Assembly (NCBI RefSeq): GCF_000175935.2
Contig: NC_014837.1
Span: forward strand, 4,278,001-4,342,000
DNA from: Pantoea sp. At-9b
GTDB taxonomy: Bacteria > Pseudomonadota > Gammaproteobacteria > Enterobacterales > Enterobacteriaceae
DNA length: 64,000 nt
Direction of reading: 5' to 3'
Below, piece after piece: positions 11,826-21,932 of this stretch. The stretch's first letter is position 1. The number at the start of each line of letters is the position of its first letter. The notes under the pieces are model-generated. The model was given only the letters and a program-made list of their open reading frames with translations, searched no databases and was not told where the DNA came from. The translations under genes were made by a program, and so were the position numbers.

Positions 11826-12314
11826 TCAGGCCCCCGTGTTTTTACCACGATCCAGCGCGGTAAAATCCCCGACAAATTTTTGCAGTAACCGCGCCAGCTC
11901 AACACGCTCATTCTCCTGCCACGCCTGAAACACCTCTCCGTAAATCCTGCTCCGTGCAGCATCGATTTTGTCGGTCATCGCCTTGCCCGCTGCCGTAATG
12001 ACCGCTTCATTGACACGCTTATCCTTCGCATTCTTCTGACGCTGCGCCAGGCCAATTTCCTCCAGCTTCGCCACCTGACGGCTGACGGTGGTGTAGTCAC
12101 GGCCAACCCGATCCGCCAGTTCAACCACGCCAATCGGACCGAAACGGCTGACCTGCACCAACAGCGGAAACAACGCACGATCGAGCTGAATATTGGACTC
12201 TTTTATCAATAATTCATCACGTTGCGGACGGTTGAACGTCCCGACAATCGTCAGCAACGCATTATGCAGATCATCAAAGTCTGAATTATTATGTGTATTT
12301 TGCACGCTTTTCAT
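11826..12314 (-). CDS. MarR-family transcriptional regulator
   Basis: About 162 residues from the chosen ATG at 12314 (MKSVQNTHNNS); the frame extends upstream to 12386 but that part runs into the promoter. Winged-helix features: LDRALFPLLVQVSRFGPIGVVELADRVG (helices 2-3), the recognition helix DYTTVSRQVAKLEEIGL, and the wing KNAKDKRVNEAVITAAG. Such dimers usually repress a divergent gene until a phenolic or oxidant ligand binds. Here the neighbour is an oxidoreductase starting about 70 bp away, with a palindrome (12339-12357) between. It and its partner sit where gltS lies in E. coli. Confidence 0.88.
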   Translation of the reverse strand: MKSVQNTHNNSDFDDLHNALLTIVGTFNRPQRDELLIKESNIQLDRALFPLLVQVSRFGPIGVVELADRVGRDYTTVSRQVAKLEEIGLAQRQKNAKDKRVNEAVITAAGKAMTDKIDAARSRIYGEVFQAWQENERVELARLLQKFVGDFTALDRGKNTGA

Positions 12315-12338
12315 TGACGGCATCCAGAAGCAAGAATA

Positions 12339-12357
12339 ATGTGTGCATAATACACAT
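12339..12357. promoter_or_regulatory. Candidate MarR-type operator
   Basis: ATGTGT (12339-12344) and ACACAT (12352-12357) form a perfect 6-bp inverted repeat with a 7-bp AT-rich centre, midway between the divergent regulator and oxidoreductase genes. The overall 19-bp size fits MarR-family operators. Binding is inferred. Confidence 0.5.
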
Positions 12358-12384
12358 ATATTCCGATTAACTGAAGGTGAAAAC

Positions 12385-13320
12385 ATGAAAGCAGCAATAG
12401 TTTCCGCAGCAGGTGAGCAACCGGTATACGGCGATTTTCCCGAACCCCAGGCCGATGACGATCAGGTTGTGGTCACGGTCAAGGCCGCTGCCATTAGTCA
12501 GTTGGCTAAAGCGCGTGCCGCTGGCACCCATTACAGTTCCACCCTGCACTATCCGTTTATCACCGGGATCGACGGCACCGGTTATCTCAGCAATGGCGAC
12601 CCGGTGTATTTCCTGGCTTTTAACGCCCCTTGGGGGAGCATGGCGGAAAAAACGCGCGTACCCGCCGCGGCCATCGTCCCACTACCGAAGACACTGGATC
12701 CGGTACTGGCGGCTGCGCTTGCCAATCCCGGTATGTCCTCCTGGGCGGCATTAACGCGCCGGGCATATTTGCTGCAAGGCGAAACCGTGTTGATCAACGG
12801 TGCAACCGGGACGTCAGGTGGGCTGGCAGTGCGTATCGCGCGCCATCTCGGGGCCGGAAAAATCATCGCCACCGGGCGTAACCAAAGTGTGCTGGAACAG
12901 TTACGTGCCCAGGGGGCGGATATCACGCTAACGCTCGATGCGTTACCGACCGCATTGCCCGCACTGATGGCCGAAGGGATTGATGTGGTGCTCGATTATC
13001 TGTGGGGTCAGAGCGCGCTCGATATTATGCAGGCGGCGGTAGCAGGTGGTGAGAAGGTGGTTCGGTTTGTGCAAATCGGCTCGCTCAGCGGCCAGGAGAT
13101 CGCGTTACACAGCAAATTGCTGCGTTCCTCTGGCCTGACCCTGATGGGCAGCGGCCTTGGCAGTGTATCGAATGCCGAGCTGGTGGCCTGTATCGGCGAA
13201 CTGTTGGCGGCGGCAGCGCACAGCGATTTTTCGATTCCCTTCCAGATGCGACCGTTGAGTGAAGTGCAGAGCGCCTGGAGCGAGGATGACAGCCGCTGCC
13301 GCACGGTATTTACCCTCTGA
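12385..13320 (+). CDS. MDR-superfamily NAD(P)H quinone oxidoreductase-like protein
   Basis: 311 residues. The N-terminal GroES-like domain has no catalytic zinc-ligand pattern, and the Rossmann fold carries NGATGTSGGLAVRIARHLG (about residues 130-150), typical of zinc-free quinone oxidoreductases of the medium-chain family. It probably reduces a quinone or enone with NADPH, but the substrate is unknown. The start at ATG 12385 has a GAAGGTG Shine-Dalgarno; a longer frame from 12343 overlaps the operator. Divergent from the MarR-like gene, which is its likely repressor. Confidence 0.85.
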   Translation: MKAAIVSAAGEQPVYGDFPEPQADDDQVVVTVKAAAISQLAKARAAGTHYSSTLHYPFITGIDGTGYLSNGDPVYFLAFNAPWGSMAEKTRVPAAAIVPLPKTLDPVLAAALANPGMSSWAALTRRAYLLQGETVLINGATGTSGGLAVRIARHLGAGKIIATGRNQSVLEQLRAQGADITLTLDALPTALPALMAEGIDVVLDYLWGQSALDIMQAAVAGGEKVVRFVQIGSLSGQEIALHSKLLRSSGLTLMGSGLGSVSNAELVACIGELLAAAAHSDFSIPFQMRPLSEVQSAWSEDDSRCRTVFTL

Positions 13321-13343
13321 GGTGAAGGAAATGAAAAGGGGCA

Positions 13344-13381
13344 TTGCAAACGTTTGCTTTCATTCGGCATCGGTTTAAAAT
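13344..13381 (+). promoter_or_regulatory. PurR box and promoter of xanP
   Basis: The 16-mer at 13344-13359 contains GCAAACGTTTGC, matching the PurR operator consensus at 14 of 16 positions. It overlaps a plausible -35 (TTGCTT, 13354-13359), with TAAAAT at 13376-13381 as -10 after a 16-nt spacer. Repression of a purine transporter by PurR with hypoxanthine/guanine as corepressor is what would be expected. Confidence 0.75.
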
Positions 13382-13413
13382 CGCCCCCTTTGTTGTGATT
13401 GAGAACGTCCACC

Positions 13414-14793
13414 ATGTCCGTCGATACCGCTGAAACCCGCCAACCCGCCAGTGCGGCAAAAAGTGAATTGATTTACCGTCTTGAAGACCGCCCACCGTTG
13501 CCGCAAACGCTGTTTGCTGCCTGCCAGCATCTACTGGCGATGTTTGTCGCGGTGATCACCCCCGCGCTGCTGATTTGCCAGGCGCTGGGCCTGCCCGCGC
13601 AGGATACCCAGCACATTATCAGCATGTCGCTGTTTGCTTCTGGCGTCGCATCGATTCTGCAAATCAAAACCTGGGGGCCGGTAGGGTCCGGACTACTGTC
13701 GATTCAGGGCACCAGCTTTAACTTTGTCAGCCCGTTGATTATGGGTGGTATGGCGCTGAAAAATGGCGGGGCCGATATTCCCACCATGATGGCTGCGCTG
13801 TTCGGCACTCTGATGGTGGCCTCCTGTACGGAGATGGTGTTGTCCCGCGTGCTGCACCTGGCACGCCGCATTATTACCCCGCTGGTTTCGGGCATTGTGG
13901 TGATGATCATCGGTCTGTCGCTGATTCAGGTTGGACTCACTTCTATCGGTGGTGGCTTTGCCGCCATGAATGATCACAGTTTTGGCGCACCGAAAAATCT
14001 GCTGCTGGCGGGTGCGGTGTTGTTGGTGATTATTCTGCTCAATCGTCAGCGTAATCCTTATTTGCGTGTCGCTTCGCTGGTGATCGCCATGGCCGTTGGC
14101 TATGTGCTGGCATGGGCGTTGGGCATGTTGCCGGAAAATACCACGCCGACCAACCAGGCGCTGGTCTCGGTGCCTTCACCGCTCTACTACGGCCTCGGTT
14201 TTGACTGGAATCTGCTGGTGCCACTGATGCTGGTGTTTATGGTGACCTCTCTGGAAACCATCGGGGACATTACCGCCACCTCTGACGTTTCTGAGCAGCC
14301 AGTGAGCGGCCCGCTGTATATGAAACGCCTGAAAGGCGGCGTGCTGGCCAACGGCCTCAACTCTTTTGTATCCGCATTGTTCAATACGTTTCCAAACTCC
14401 TGTTTCGGCCAGAATAATGGCGTGATCCAGCTGACTGGCGTTGCCAGCCGCTATGTGGGCTTTGTCGTGGCGCTGATGTTGATTGTGCTGGGCCTGTTTC
14501 CGGCGGTCAGCGGATTTGTGCAACACATTCCTGAACCCGTGCTGGGCGGTGCAACTATCGTTATGTTTGGTACTATCGCCGCATCGGGCGTGCGCATCGT
14601 TTCGCGTGAACCACTGAATCGTCGCGCCATTATGATTATTGCACTGTCGCTGGCGGTTGGCCTTGGCGTTTCACAGCAGCCACTGATTCTGCAATTCGCG
14701 CCAGACTGGCTGAAAACGCTGCTTTCCTCGGGTATTGCTGCGGGCGGTATCACCGCAATCGTGCTTAACCTCGTCTTCCCCCAGGAAAAGTAA
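13414..14793 (+). CDS. xanP: Xanthine permease XanP
   Basis: 459 residues, nearly identical to E. coli XanP. A 14-helix NCS2/NAT-family proton symporter in the inner membrane, taking up xanthine with high affinity. The NAT signature [10 protein letters not shown] and the motif [19 protein letters not shown] are intact. The ATG at 13414 matches E. coli (MSV...). A TTG at 13399 is possible but unsupported. A PurR box lies upstream, and a hairpin follows the stop. Confidence 0.96.
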   Translation: MSVDTAETRQPASAAKSELIYRLEDRPPLPQTLFAACQHLLAMFVAVITPALLICQALGLPAQDTQHIISMSLFASGVASILQIKTWGPVGSGLLSIQGTSFNFVSPLIMGGMALKNGGADIPTMMAALFGTLMVASCTEMVLSRVLHLARRIITPLVSGIVVMIIGLSLIQVGLTSIGGGFAAMNDHSFGAPKNLLLAGAVLLVIILLNRQRNPYLRVASLVIAMAVGYVLAWALGMLPENTTPTNQALVSVPSPLYYGLGFDWNLLVPLMLVFMVTSLETIGDITATSDVSEQPVSGPLYMKRLKGGVLANGLNSFVSALFNTFPNSCFGQNNGVIQLTGVASRYVGFVVALMLIVLGLFPAVSGFVQHIPEPVLGGATIVMFGTIAASGVRIVSREPLNRRAIMIIALSLAVGLGVSQQPLILQFAPDWLKTLLSSGIAAGGITAIVLNLVFPQEK

Positions 14794-14800
14794 TACTCAT

Positions 14801-14818
14801 GGCAGGCTGATGCCTGCC
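14801..14818. terminator. Hairpin after xanP, weak terminator
   Basis: GGCAGGC (14801-14807) pairs with GCCTGCC (14812-14818) around TGAT, followed by TGATATTTAT. The T-tract is poor, so it may be only an attenuator or 3' stabilising hairpin. Confidence 0.45.
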
Positions 14819-14912
14819 TGATATTTATCCGCTTTTACATCCAGGCTGTTGAGCTGTAACGGTAATTCAGGCATAACAACCTCTTACCGGATAAAAGATC
14901 GGGATGGATGCA

Positions 14913-16595
14913 ATGAAATTTCTAGGCAAATTTTTCCTTACTTTACTGCTGCTAATTCTGCTGGCACTGGTCATCCTGTATGTGTTGCTGCAAACACAAT
15001 GGGGCGCAGGCTGGTTTAGCCGTTGGGTAAGTGATAAAACCGACTGGCATCTTTCCCTCAGTAAAATCGAACACAACCTCTCTTCGCCTTCACACATCGT
15101 CCTCGATGACTTCAGCTTTGGTCACGATGGCCAACCGGCGGTGCTGGTCGCAAAACGCGTTGATCTCGGGCTGGCATTGGTCCAGTTCAGCGATCCGCTG
15201 CACTTTAGCAGCATTGAATTGCGTGATGGCGAAGTGGATCTGGCTAACCTGACAGCGAATAACGCATTACCCATTCAGGCCAACCGCCTGCAACTCAATA
15301 ATATGCGTATCGACAGCCCCGGCAGCGCGCTGCCGATGTTTGCCCGTAAGGTGAACGGTGGCATTTTGCCGTGGAAGCCCACCGCCAACGATATGCTGGG
15401 CAGCGATGCGCAGTTCCAGATGAGTGCCGGTGAAATGACTCTGGATGGTGTGCAGGGCAATAACGTCTTACTGCAAGGTAATGTGGCGCAACGGCGCCTG
15501 GTATTGAGCAACATCGGGGCCGATCTGGCCCGCGGTTCGATGACCGGTGATGCCGAACGCGACGCGCAGGGTAACTGGAAGATCAACCAATTACGCCTCA
15601 ATGATATTCGCCTGCAAACCCATAAAAGTCTGCTCGATTTCCTCACCCCAATCAGTGATGTGCCATCGGTAACAATTAACCGGCTGGATATGACCGACGC
15701 GCGTTTGCAAGGGCCGGATTGGGCCGTCACTGACCTCGATCTCACCCTGAAGGATTTAACCTGGCGCGGTAATGACTGGCAGAGTGAGGACGGTTCTCTG
15801 GCGATGAATGCCGGAAACTTTATTAACGGGGCCTTTGAACTGAATGACCCCATCGTGAATGCCGACTTCTCAACGCAGGGTATCGCGTTGACGCAGTTCA
15901 GTTCCCGCTGGGCCAGTGGTGTCATCCGTGCCAGTGGTAACTGGACGCGCAATGATAAGCGCCTGACGCTGGATGAACTGGCGGTAGCCGGACTGGAATA
16001 TACCCTGCCGCAGAACTGGCGCGACCGTTGGCAGCAGAGCTTACCAACGTGGCTCGACAGCGTGCTGGTAAAACGTGTGACCGCCAACCGCAACCTGATC
16101 ATTGATATCAATCCGGCGTTCCCGTTCCAGATGACAGCACTGGATGGCAGCGGTGAAAACCTGTTGCTGGCACGACAGAACCAATGGGGATTCTGGGCCG
16201 GTAAGGCCAGTTTTAACGCCGCTGAGGCGACCTTTAACCGTACCGATTTACGGCATCCGTCGATTAGCTTCAGCGCCGATGATCAAAAGATTCAGGTCAG
16301 TGAATTGAGCGCCTTTAATGGCAGCGGTTTACTGGAGGGGACTGCCACCGTCGACCAACAGCCACAGCGCGCATTGACGCTGCACCTGAAAGGCCAGTCG
16401 GTTCCGGCAAACATCCTGCAAAACTGGGGCTGGCCAGCGTTGCCGTTGACCGGAAATAGCAATTTATTGTTGCAGGTGAACGGTTCGCTGAACGCGACGG
16501 CACCGTTACGCCCGAGCGTGAATGGCAACCTGGCGGTGACCACCGATACGCAAGCCGTGCAACAGACCATGCGTGGTGGGCAGGTTCAACCGTAA
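14913..16595 (+). CDS. yicH: AsmA-family protein YicH
   Basis: About 560 residues (E. coli 569). One N-terminal transmembrane helix (KFFLTLLLLILLALVILYVLL) anchors a large periplasmic domain made of repeated beta strands, as in AsmA/YhdP-type proteins thought to move phospholipids between membranes. Conserved blocks include LQGPDWAVTDLDLTL and the C-terminal LQNWGWPALPLTG. ATG 14913 (MKFLGKF) aligns with the E. coli start; ATG 14904, three codons upstream, is the alternative. yicH follows xanP as in E. coli, but the next gene differs: a palindromic repeat and then fabY. Confidence 0.92.
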   Translation: MKFLGKFFLTLLLLILLALVILYVLLQTQWGAGWFSRWVSDKTDWHLSLSKIEHNLSSPSHIVLDDFSFGHDGQPAVLVAKRVDLGLALVQFSDPLHFSSIELRDGEVDLANLTANNALPIQANRLQLNNMRIDSPGSALPMFARKVNGGILPWKPTANDMLGSDAQFQMSAGEMTLDGVQGNNVLLQGNVAQRRLVLSNIGADLARGSMTGDAERDAQGNWKINQLRLNDIRLQTHKSLLDFLTPISDVPSVTINRLDMTDARLQGPDWAVTDLDLTLKDLTWRGNDWQSEDGSLAMNAGNFINGAFELNDPIVNADFSTQGIALTQFSSRWASGVIRASGNWTRNDKRLTLDELAVAGLEYTLPQNWRDRWQQSLPTWLDSVLVKRVTANRNLIIDINPAFPFQMTALDGSGENLLLARQNQWGFWAGKASFNAAEATFNRTDLRHPSISFSADDQKIQVSELSAFNGSGLLEGTATVDQQPQRALTLHLKGQSVPANILQNWGWPALPLTGNSNLLLQVNGSLNATAPLRPSVNGNLAVTTDTQAVQQTMRGGQVQP

Positions 16596-16611
16596 ATCTC
16601 GTGCCTTATTC

Positions 16612-16680
16612 CGTAGCGGCGCGATTTATCGCGCGGGTTTTGAAAACCGTGAAAACTGCGCGATAAATCGCGCCGCTACG
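16612..16680. repeat. Dispersed inverted repeat, copy 2 (23-bp arms)
   Basis: Arms 16612-16634 and 16658-16680 are exact reverse complements and identical to those at 11746-11819; the 23-nt centre differs in sequence. It sits between the convergent genes yicH and fabY, exactly where gene order departs from E. coli. Confidence 0.9.
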
Positions 16681-16697
16681 GTGTATGCAAGATTTAA

Positions 16698-17645
16698 TTA
16701 ATCAATCCGCTCGCCGGAGCCACCCTCTTCCAGTGCTCCCTGCGAATCGGCGGGTAAGACGATATACACCCCTTCAAACACCGCCCCCAGCTCATCGTCG
16801 CCAAACAGCTCAACCTCCATCTGTACTCGCGCTTTACGCCCGCGCGCCAGACGATCGAGGTCACCACTCAACGAGCCGAGATCGGCAATCGCCCCCGGAC
16901 GGCCACTGATCGGTTTGCTGTAACGAATGTGTGCATCGGCAAGAATAATGGTGCCGCCCAGATGACGCTCACGCAGCAACAGCCAGATCAATCCCCAGCC
17001 GGTCAGCGTAGCCAGTGAGAACAGGCTACCGGCAAACAGCGTATGGTGCGGGTTTTGATTGCCGGTTTCTGGCATGGTGGTGACAAACTTCTGCCCGGTA
17101 TATTGCAGAATCCGCACGCCCATTTTTTCACTGAGCGGGATATGCTCATACCACGCCTGCTGTAGCTGCCCGCACCAGTCGGCGCGATGCAAAATGTCAT
17201 CAAGCGTCACCACCGGTTTAATCATCAGGAAATGGCGGACCGGGGTGGTTTGTGGCGCGGTGATCTCTCCCTGGTTGACATAGCCCAGTTTGGCAAAGAA
17301 TTCGACCGCATCTTCGCGCGCACTACAGGTCACGCGTTTTGCCCCTTCCTGCCGCGCGACCGATTCCAGCGTCATCGCCACCAGCGTACCCAGGCCTTTA
17401 CCCTGGACCGACGGATGCACCGCGAGGAAGCGGATGGCCGCTTCATTTTCCGCATTGATGTATAACCGCCCGACAGCCACCGGCTTGCCCTGTTCATCCA
17501 CCACCATTTGGTGATGAGCCAGCGCATCCCAGGCATCGCGCTCGGAGCCTTGTGGTTGGCGCAACGGTTTTCGTAACATTTCCCAGCGGAACTGGTAGTA
17601 CATATCCAGTTCTTCCGCCGTTTGTGGCACGCGAAGATGATACAT
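16698..17645 (-). CDS. fabY: FabY/YiiD, GNAT plus hotdog-domain protein
   Basis: 315 residues from ATG 17645 ([13 protein letters not shown]). The N-terminal half is a GNAT acetyltransferase fold ([20 protein letters not shown], the acetyl-CoA-binding loop, about residues 75-95). The C-terminal half is a thioesterase-like hotdog domain ([19 protein letters not shown]). The E. coli homologue YiiD has been linked to initiation of fatty-acid synthesis as a malonyl-ACP decarboxylase. A longer start reaching 17720 would overlap dtd, and E. coli is annotated with an N-terminal extension, so the start is not certain. Probably in an operon with dtd, yihY and yihX. Confidence 0.9.
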   Translation of the reverse strand: MYHLRVPQTAEELDMYYQFRWEMLRKPLRQPQGSERDAWDALAHHQMVVDEQGKPVAVGRLYINAENEAAIRFLAVHPSVQGKGLGTLVAMTLESVARQEGAKRVTCSAREDAVEFFAKLGYVNQGEITAPQTTPVRHFLMIKPVVTLDDILHRADWCGQLQQAWYEHIPLSEKMGVRILQYTGQKFVTTMPETGNQNPHHTLFAGSLFSLATLTGWGLIWLLLRERHLGGTIILADAHIRYSKPISGRPGAIADLGSLSGDLDRLARGRKARVQMEVELFGDDELGAVFEGVYIVLPADSQGALEEGGSGERID

Positions 17646-17704
17646 AAAGTGATTCTCTCGTTCGGAGCTTACCTGGCTGATCCCTTGCCGCTCGGCTGAA
17701 AATC

Positions 17705-18142
17705 TCACACCTGCAACCAAAAGGTCACCGGACCATCGTTAACCAGCTCAACCTGCATATTGGCGGCAAAGCGGCCATTGGCGGTAGACACGCCCTGCTC
17801 ACGACAGCAGGCGCTAAAATAATCATAAAGACGCTCGGCTTCTGCCGGTTCGGCACCCCCCGAGAAGGACGGCCGCATGCCTTTTTGCGTATCAGCGGCC
17901 AGCGTAAACTGCGACACCACCAACACGCCGCCTCCTGCCTGCTGCACATTGAGGTTCATCTTGTCGTTCTCATCCGCAAAAATGCGATAGCCCAGCACGC
18001 GCTCGCATAACCGTTGCGCTTTTTTCTCATCGTCGCCCTTTTCAACACCCAGCAACACCAGCAAACCGGCACCAATCTCCCCTACCACCGCGTTGTCGAC
18101 GCTGACACTGGCGCGACTGACGCGTTGAATCAAAGCAATCAT
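17705..18142 (-). CDS. dtd: D-aminoacyl-tRNA deacylase
   Basis: 145 residues, the normal length. It hydrolyses D-aminoacyl-tRNA (D-Tyr and others) and glycyl-tRNA-Ala, protecting translation from mischarged tRNA. The two family motifs are present: [18 protein letters not shown] (SQxTL) and the C-terminal NDGPVT, carrying the cross-subunit Gly-Pro. The start ATG overlaps the yihY stop (ATGA), so the two are translationally coupled. Confidence 0.97.
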   Translation of the reverse strand: MIALIQRVSRASVSVDNAVVGEIGAGLLVLLGVEKGDDEKKAQRLCERVLGYRIFADENDKMNLNVQQAGGGVLVVSQFTLAADTQKGMRPSFSGGAEPAEAERLYDYFSACCREQGVSTANGRFAANMQVELVNDGPVTFWLQV

Positions 18143-19008
18143 GTTTCCTCTCGTTCTTTTTCTCGTTCACACTGTTTTAATTGACGATAGTCATCCAGCG
18201 TGACGGTAATTTCTGCCCCTAACAACACAATACACCAGGTCCAGTAAACCCACAGGAACAGAATCGGGATTACGGCCAGTACCCCGTAAATCAACTGATA
18301 CGAGGGAAACATCGTAACATAGAGCGCAAAGCCTTTTTTGCCCAGCTCAAATAGCAGGCCCGCAACCACCGCGCCCACCAGCGCATCTCGTCCGGGGACA
18401 CGACGCGTTGGTACGATGCTATACAGTAACCAGAAGGCGAGAATGGAGAGCAACAGAGGAAAGACGCGCAGCACCTGTTCGATCAGGCTGTTCACACCAG
18501 CGGCACTTACCCAGCGCAGCGACAGCAAATAGGAACTGATAGCCAAACTCGCGCCTGCCAGCAGTGGCCCGAGGGTAAGAATCATCCAGTAGACCGCGAA
18601 CGAATAGACCATTGGCCGTTTTTTATCACTACGCCAGATAACGTTCAGTGCACTGTCTACCGAATGCATTAACAAGAGCGCAGTGACAATCAGGCTGACT
18701 GCGCCCACGGCGGTCATCTTATTCACATTGGCGACGAATTGTTCCAGATAGCGCTGGATGGTGTTGCCCGCCGCCGGTACAAAATTGGTGAAAATGAAGT
18801 TTTTGAGCTGCACGCTGATCTCGGAGAACACCGGGAAAGCAGCGAACAACGCGAAGACGACGGCAATCAAAGGCACCAACGCCAACAATGAGACATAGGC
18901 GAGATTACCCGCCTGCGTCGTCATATTGTCTTCATCAATGCGCCGCCACAGCAGTTTGACCCACAGGAAAAATGCATGCCCGGAGTGGCGCAAATGGCGC
19001 AGGAACAT
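18139..19008 (-). CDS. yihY: YihY, UPF0761/BrkB-family inner-membrane protein
   Basis: 289 residues with six or so transmembrane helices and the family hallmarks [23 protein letters not shown] near the N-terminus and [23 protein letters not shown] near the C-terminus. Formerly confused with RNase BN; the real function is unknown. A GTG at 19011 directly abuts the yihX stop and the ATG at 19008 follows it. The 3' end overlaps dtd. Confidence 0.93.
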   Translation of the reverse strand: MFLRHLRHSGHAFFLWVKLLWRRIDEDNMTTQAGNLAYVSLLALVPLIAVVFALFAAFPVFSEISVQLKNFIFTNFVPAAGNTIQRYLEQFVANVNKMTAVGAVSLIVTALLLMHSVDSALNVIWRSDKKRPMVYSFAVYWMILTLGPLLAGASLAISSYLLSLRWVSAAGVNSLIEQVLRVFPLLLSILAFWLLYSIVPTRRVPGRDALVGAVVAGLLFELGKKGFALYVTMFPSYQLIYGVLAVIPILFLWVYWTWCIVLLGAEITVTLDDYRQLKQCEREKEREET

Positions 19009-19011
19009 CAC

Positions 19012-19608
19012 TCAGCGATGACTCGCAAACCAGGCTGGCACGGTTTTGCTGTCGGTGACCAACACGCTTTCTATGCCGAGCGCACGTGCTGCCTCGATAT
19101 TGGCGTGGTTATCATCGAAAAATACCGTCTGGTCAGCCGTAAAACCTTCATTATCCAGCACATACTGATAAATGCGGGCTTCAGGTTTGCGCATACCGAT
19201 GTCCTGCGACATATAGAGTTTATCGGCGGCCTGCTGCACCTCGGGAAATTGCGACGGCCAGAACTCATAATGCAGCTGATTGGTATTGGACAGGATCACC
19301 ACGCGGTGACCCTCTGCTCGTAGCTGGTTCATCAGCTTCAGCGTGTCGGGGCGAGGATTGATAAACACGGCGTGCCAGCCCGCGGTGAATTGTTCATAGC
19401 TCAGCGCCACATCAAGCTGCTCACACATCCGGGCAGCGAACTCGGGATCGCTGATCTCACCACGTTCGTGTTGTTCGAAGGCTTCATCCATGCGAAAACG
19501 ACTTTGTAGCGTTGCCAGCGGCACACGTCCCAGGTCACTCCAGACGCCGAGTACCCGATTAAAGTCGATATCAACAATCACATTGCCTAAATCAAAGATG
19601 TACAGCAT
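19012..19608 (-). CDS. yihX: HAD phosphatase YihX (alpha-D-glucose-1-phosphatase)
   Basis: 198 residues, same size as E. coli YihX. HAD motif I is FDLGNVIVDID (nucleophile D within the first 10 residues), motif II is VILSNTNQ, the lysine is in GMRKPEARIY, and motif III is FFDDNHANI. The E. coli enzyme dephosphorylates alpha-glucose-1-phosphate in the cytoplasm. It heads the yihX-yihY-dtd-fabY run. In E. coli a sulfoquinovose gene cluster separates this block from typA/bipA; here bipA follows directly. Confidence 0.95.
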   Translation of the reverse strand: MLYIFDLGNVIVDIDFNRVLGVWSDLGRVPLATLQSRFRMDEAFEQHERGEISDPEFAARMCEQLDVALSYEQFTAGWHAVFINPRPDTLKLMNQLRAEGHRVVILSNTNQLHYEFWPSQFPEVQQAADKLYMSQDIGMRKPEARIYQYVLDNEGFTADQTVFFDDNHANIEAARALGIESVLVTDSKTVPAWFASHR

Positions 19609-19790
19609 GACGCCTCCTTTATATTCCCTGGATCATTCACTCTAGCGGCAAATACGAAGGCTGAACAGGCGGTCTGGCGGGGAAATCCCCGATCTGGAAG
19701 CGGGCGCACTCTTCTGTTTTTCAGCTCGCACGCGGGTTACATACAGAATTGGCCTTGCACATTTATCAGACAATTGCCCGACGTTCAGGC

Positions 19791-19816
19791 AAAAAAAAGC
19801 CCCGCATTGCGGGGCT
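19791..19816 (-). terminator. bipA rho-independent terminator
   Basis: Read on the minus strand, an AGCCCCGC/GCGGGGCT stem with a 3-nt loop is followed by eight T residues. It lies directly after the bipA stop. Confidence 0.9.
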
Positions 19817-19832
19817 TGCTATATGTGTTCGC

Positions 19833-21653
19833 TTACTCTTTGCTGCCGCGAGACGCACGCTTACGGTCGTTCTCGGTCAGGTGACGTTTACGAATACGGA
19901 TTGACTGCGGAGTCACTTCTACCAGTTCGTCGTCATCGATAAACTCGATAGCCTGCTCCAGTGTCATTTTCACTGGCGGAACCAGGGTGGTGGCTTCATC
20001 CGTACCTGACGCACGCATGTTGGTCAGTTTTTTACCGGTCAGGCAGTTTACGGTCAGGTCGTTAGAACGGCTGTGGATACCGATGATCTGGCCTTCATAC
20101 ACTTCCGCACCATGGCCGAGGAACAGCTTACCGCGATCCTGCAAACCGAACAGGGCGAAGGCTACCGCTTTACCCTGACCGTTGGAGATCAGTACGCCGT
20201 TCTGACGCTGACCCACTTCGCCCGGACGCACGTCGTCGTAGTGGCTGAAGGTGGAGTACAGCAGACCGGTACCTGAAGTCATGGTCATGAATTCGTTACG
20301 GAAGCCGATCAGACCACGGCTTGGGATCACGTAGTCAAGACGCACACGGCCTTTACCATCCGGGTCCATGTTTTTCATGTCGCCTTTACGCTCACCCATC
20401 GCCATCATCACAGAACCCTGATGGGTTTCTTCGATGTCGAGGGTCACGTTTTCGAACGGCTCTTGCTTACGGCCTTCGAACTCACGGAAGATTACTTTCG
20501 GACGGGATACCGCCAGCTCGTAGCCTTCACGACGCATGTTTTCAATCAGCACGGACAGGTGCAGCTCACCACGACCTGAAACGCGGAAAGCGTCAGCATC
20601 AGCGGTCTCTTCCACACGCAGCGCAACGTTGTGCACCAGTTCTTTGTTCAGACGCTCCAGAATCTGGCGCGAAGTCACATACTTACCTTCTTTACCGCAG
20701 AACGGTGAGGTGTTGACGTTGAAGAACATGGTGACAGTCGGCTCGTCCACGCTCAGTGCTGGCAGCGCTTCAACATTCTGTGGATCACAGATGGTGTCAG
20801 AGATGTTCAGCTCACCCAGGCCAGTGATCGCGATGATGTCGCCCGCTTCTGCCAGGTCGCTTTCGATACGTTCCAGACCGAGGTGGCCCAGCACTTTACC
20901 GACTTTACCGTTACGGGTTTTGCCTTCGCTGTCGATAATGGTGACTTGCTGGTTCGGCTTCACTTTACCGCGTTTGATGCGGCCGATACCGATAACACCC
21001 AGGTAGTTGTTGTAGTCCAGCTGAGAGATCTGCATCTGCAGCGGTGCTTCGACTTCAACCTGCGGCGGAGAAACACGGTCAACAATCGCCTGATACAGCG
21101 GGGTCATGTCGTCTGCCATGTCGTTGTGATCCAGACCGGCGATACCATTCAGCGCGGAAGCGTAAATGATCGGGAAGTCCAGCTGTTCGTCAGTCGCATC
21201 GAGGTTAACGAACAGGTCAAATACCTGATCAACCACCCAATCCGGACGTGCGCCAGGACGGTCAACTTTGTTGATAACAACAATCGGCTTCAGGCCGTGA
21301 GCAAAGGCTTTTTTGGTTACGAAGCGGGTTTGCGGCATCGGGCCATCCATCGCATCGACAACCAGCAGCACCGAGTCCACCATGGACATTACGCGCTCAA
21401 CTTCACCACCGAAGTCGGCGTGTCCCGGGGTATCAACGATGTTGATACGATAGTCATTCCATTTGATGGCGGTGTTTTTCGCGAGGATGGTAATTCCACG
21501 CTCTTTCTCCAAATCGTTGGAGTCCATTACGCGCTCAGTCGCTTCGGTACGGGCGTCAAAAGTACCGGACTGTTGCAGCAGTTTATCAACCAGGGTGGTC
21601 TTACCGTGGTCAACGTGCGCGATGATGGCGATGTTACGCAAATTTTCGGTCAC
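19833..21653 (-). CDS. bipA: Ribosome-associated GTPase BipA/TypA
   Basis: 606 residues (E. coli 607). A translational GTPase related to EF-G/LepA that assists 50S assembly and translation at low temperature and under stress. GTPase motifs: AHVDHGKTT (G1), DTPGHADF (G3) and NKVD (G4). Then come an EF-Tu-like domain 2, an EF-G-like domain V ([21 protein letters not shown]) and the BipA-specific C-terminal domain. The start is GTG ([11 protein letters not shown]), aligned with E. coli. Divergent from glnA across a 444-bp regulatory region. Confidence 0.98.
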   Translation of the reverse strand: MTENLRNIAIIAHVDHGKTTLVDKLLQQSGTFDARTEATERVMDSNDLEKERGITILAKNTAIKWNDYRINIVDTPGHADFGGEVERVMSMVDSVLLVVDAMDGPMPQTRFVTKKAFAHGLKPIVVINKVDRPGARPDWVVDQVFDLFVNLDATDEQLDFPIIYASALNGIAGLDHNDMADDMTPLYQAIVDRVSPPQVEVEAPLQMQISQLDYNNYLGVIGIGRIKRGKVKPNQQVTIIDSEGKTRNGKVGKVLGHLGLERIESDLAEAGDIIAITGLGELNISDTICDPQNVEALPALSVDEPTVTMFFNVNTSPFCGKEGKYVTSRQILERLNKELVHNVALRVEETADADAFRVSGRGELHLSVLIENMRREGYELAVSRPKVIFREFEGRKQEPFENVTLDIEETHQGSVMMAMGERKGDMKNMDPDGKGRVRLDYVIPSRGLIGFRNEFMTMTSGTGLLYSTFSHYDDVRPGEVGQRQNGVLISNGQGKAVAFALFGLQDRGKLFLGHGAEVYEGQIIGIHSRSNDLTVNCLTGKKLTNMRASGTDEATTLVPPVKMTLEQAIEFIDDDELVEVTPQSIRIRKRHLTENDRKRASRGSKE

Positions 21654-21768
21654 AGCTTTGCCTCAGGCATTATAGAAATAGAAATAACGCGCTATTGTAC
21701 ACGGATTAAGCGGAAGACTGAACATGATCACAGATTTCGCCTAAAGTTTCTTACAGCGCTGGTTTTTA

Positions 21769-21857
21769 GCACCAATTGCGGTGCATTAATCTGCACTGCG
21801 ATGGCATTTTGCACTGAAATGGTGCTTTTAATTGCCACAAAGGCACCATTTCGGTGC
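21769..21857 (+). promoter_or_regulatory. NtrC enhancer sites upstream of glnA
   Basis: Two consensus NtrC sites of the form GCAC-N7-GTGC lie at 21811-21825 and 21843-21857, 32 bp apart. Their centres are about -142 and -110 from the predicted sigma-54 start, essentially the spacing of the E. coli glnA enhancer. A third, imperfect site with an N8 centre is at 21769-21784, and half-sites lie between and downstream. Confidence 0.85.
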
Positions 21858-21932
21858 ACTACATCCATCCTGGTGCAGTCATCGACTCACGACAGGGCGC
21901 ATCACAGCACGATTTTATCCGCTGTAATAAAG

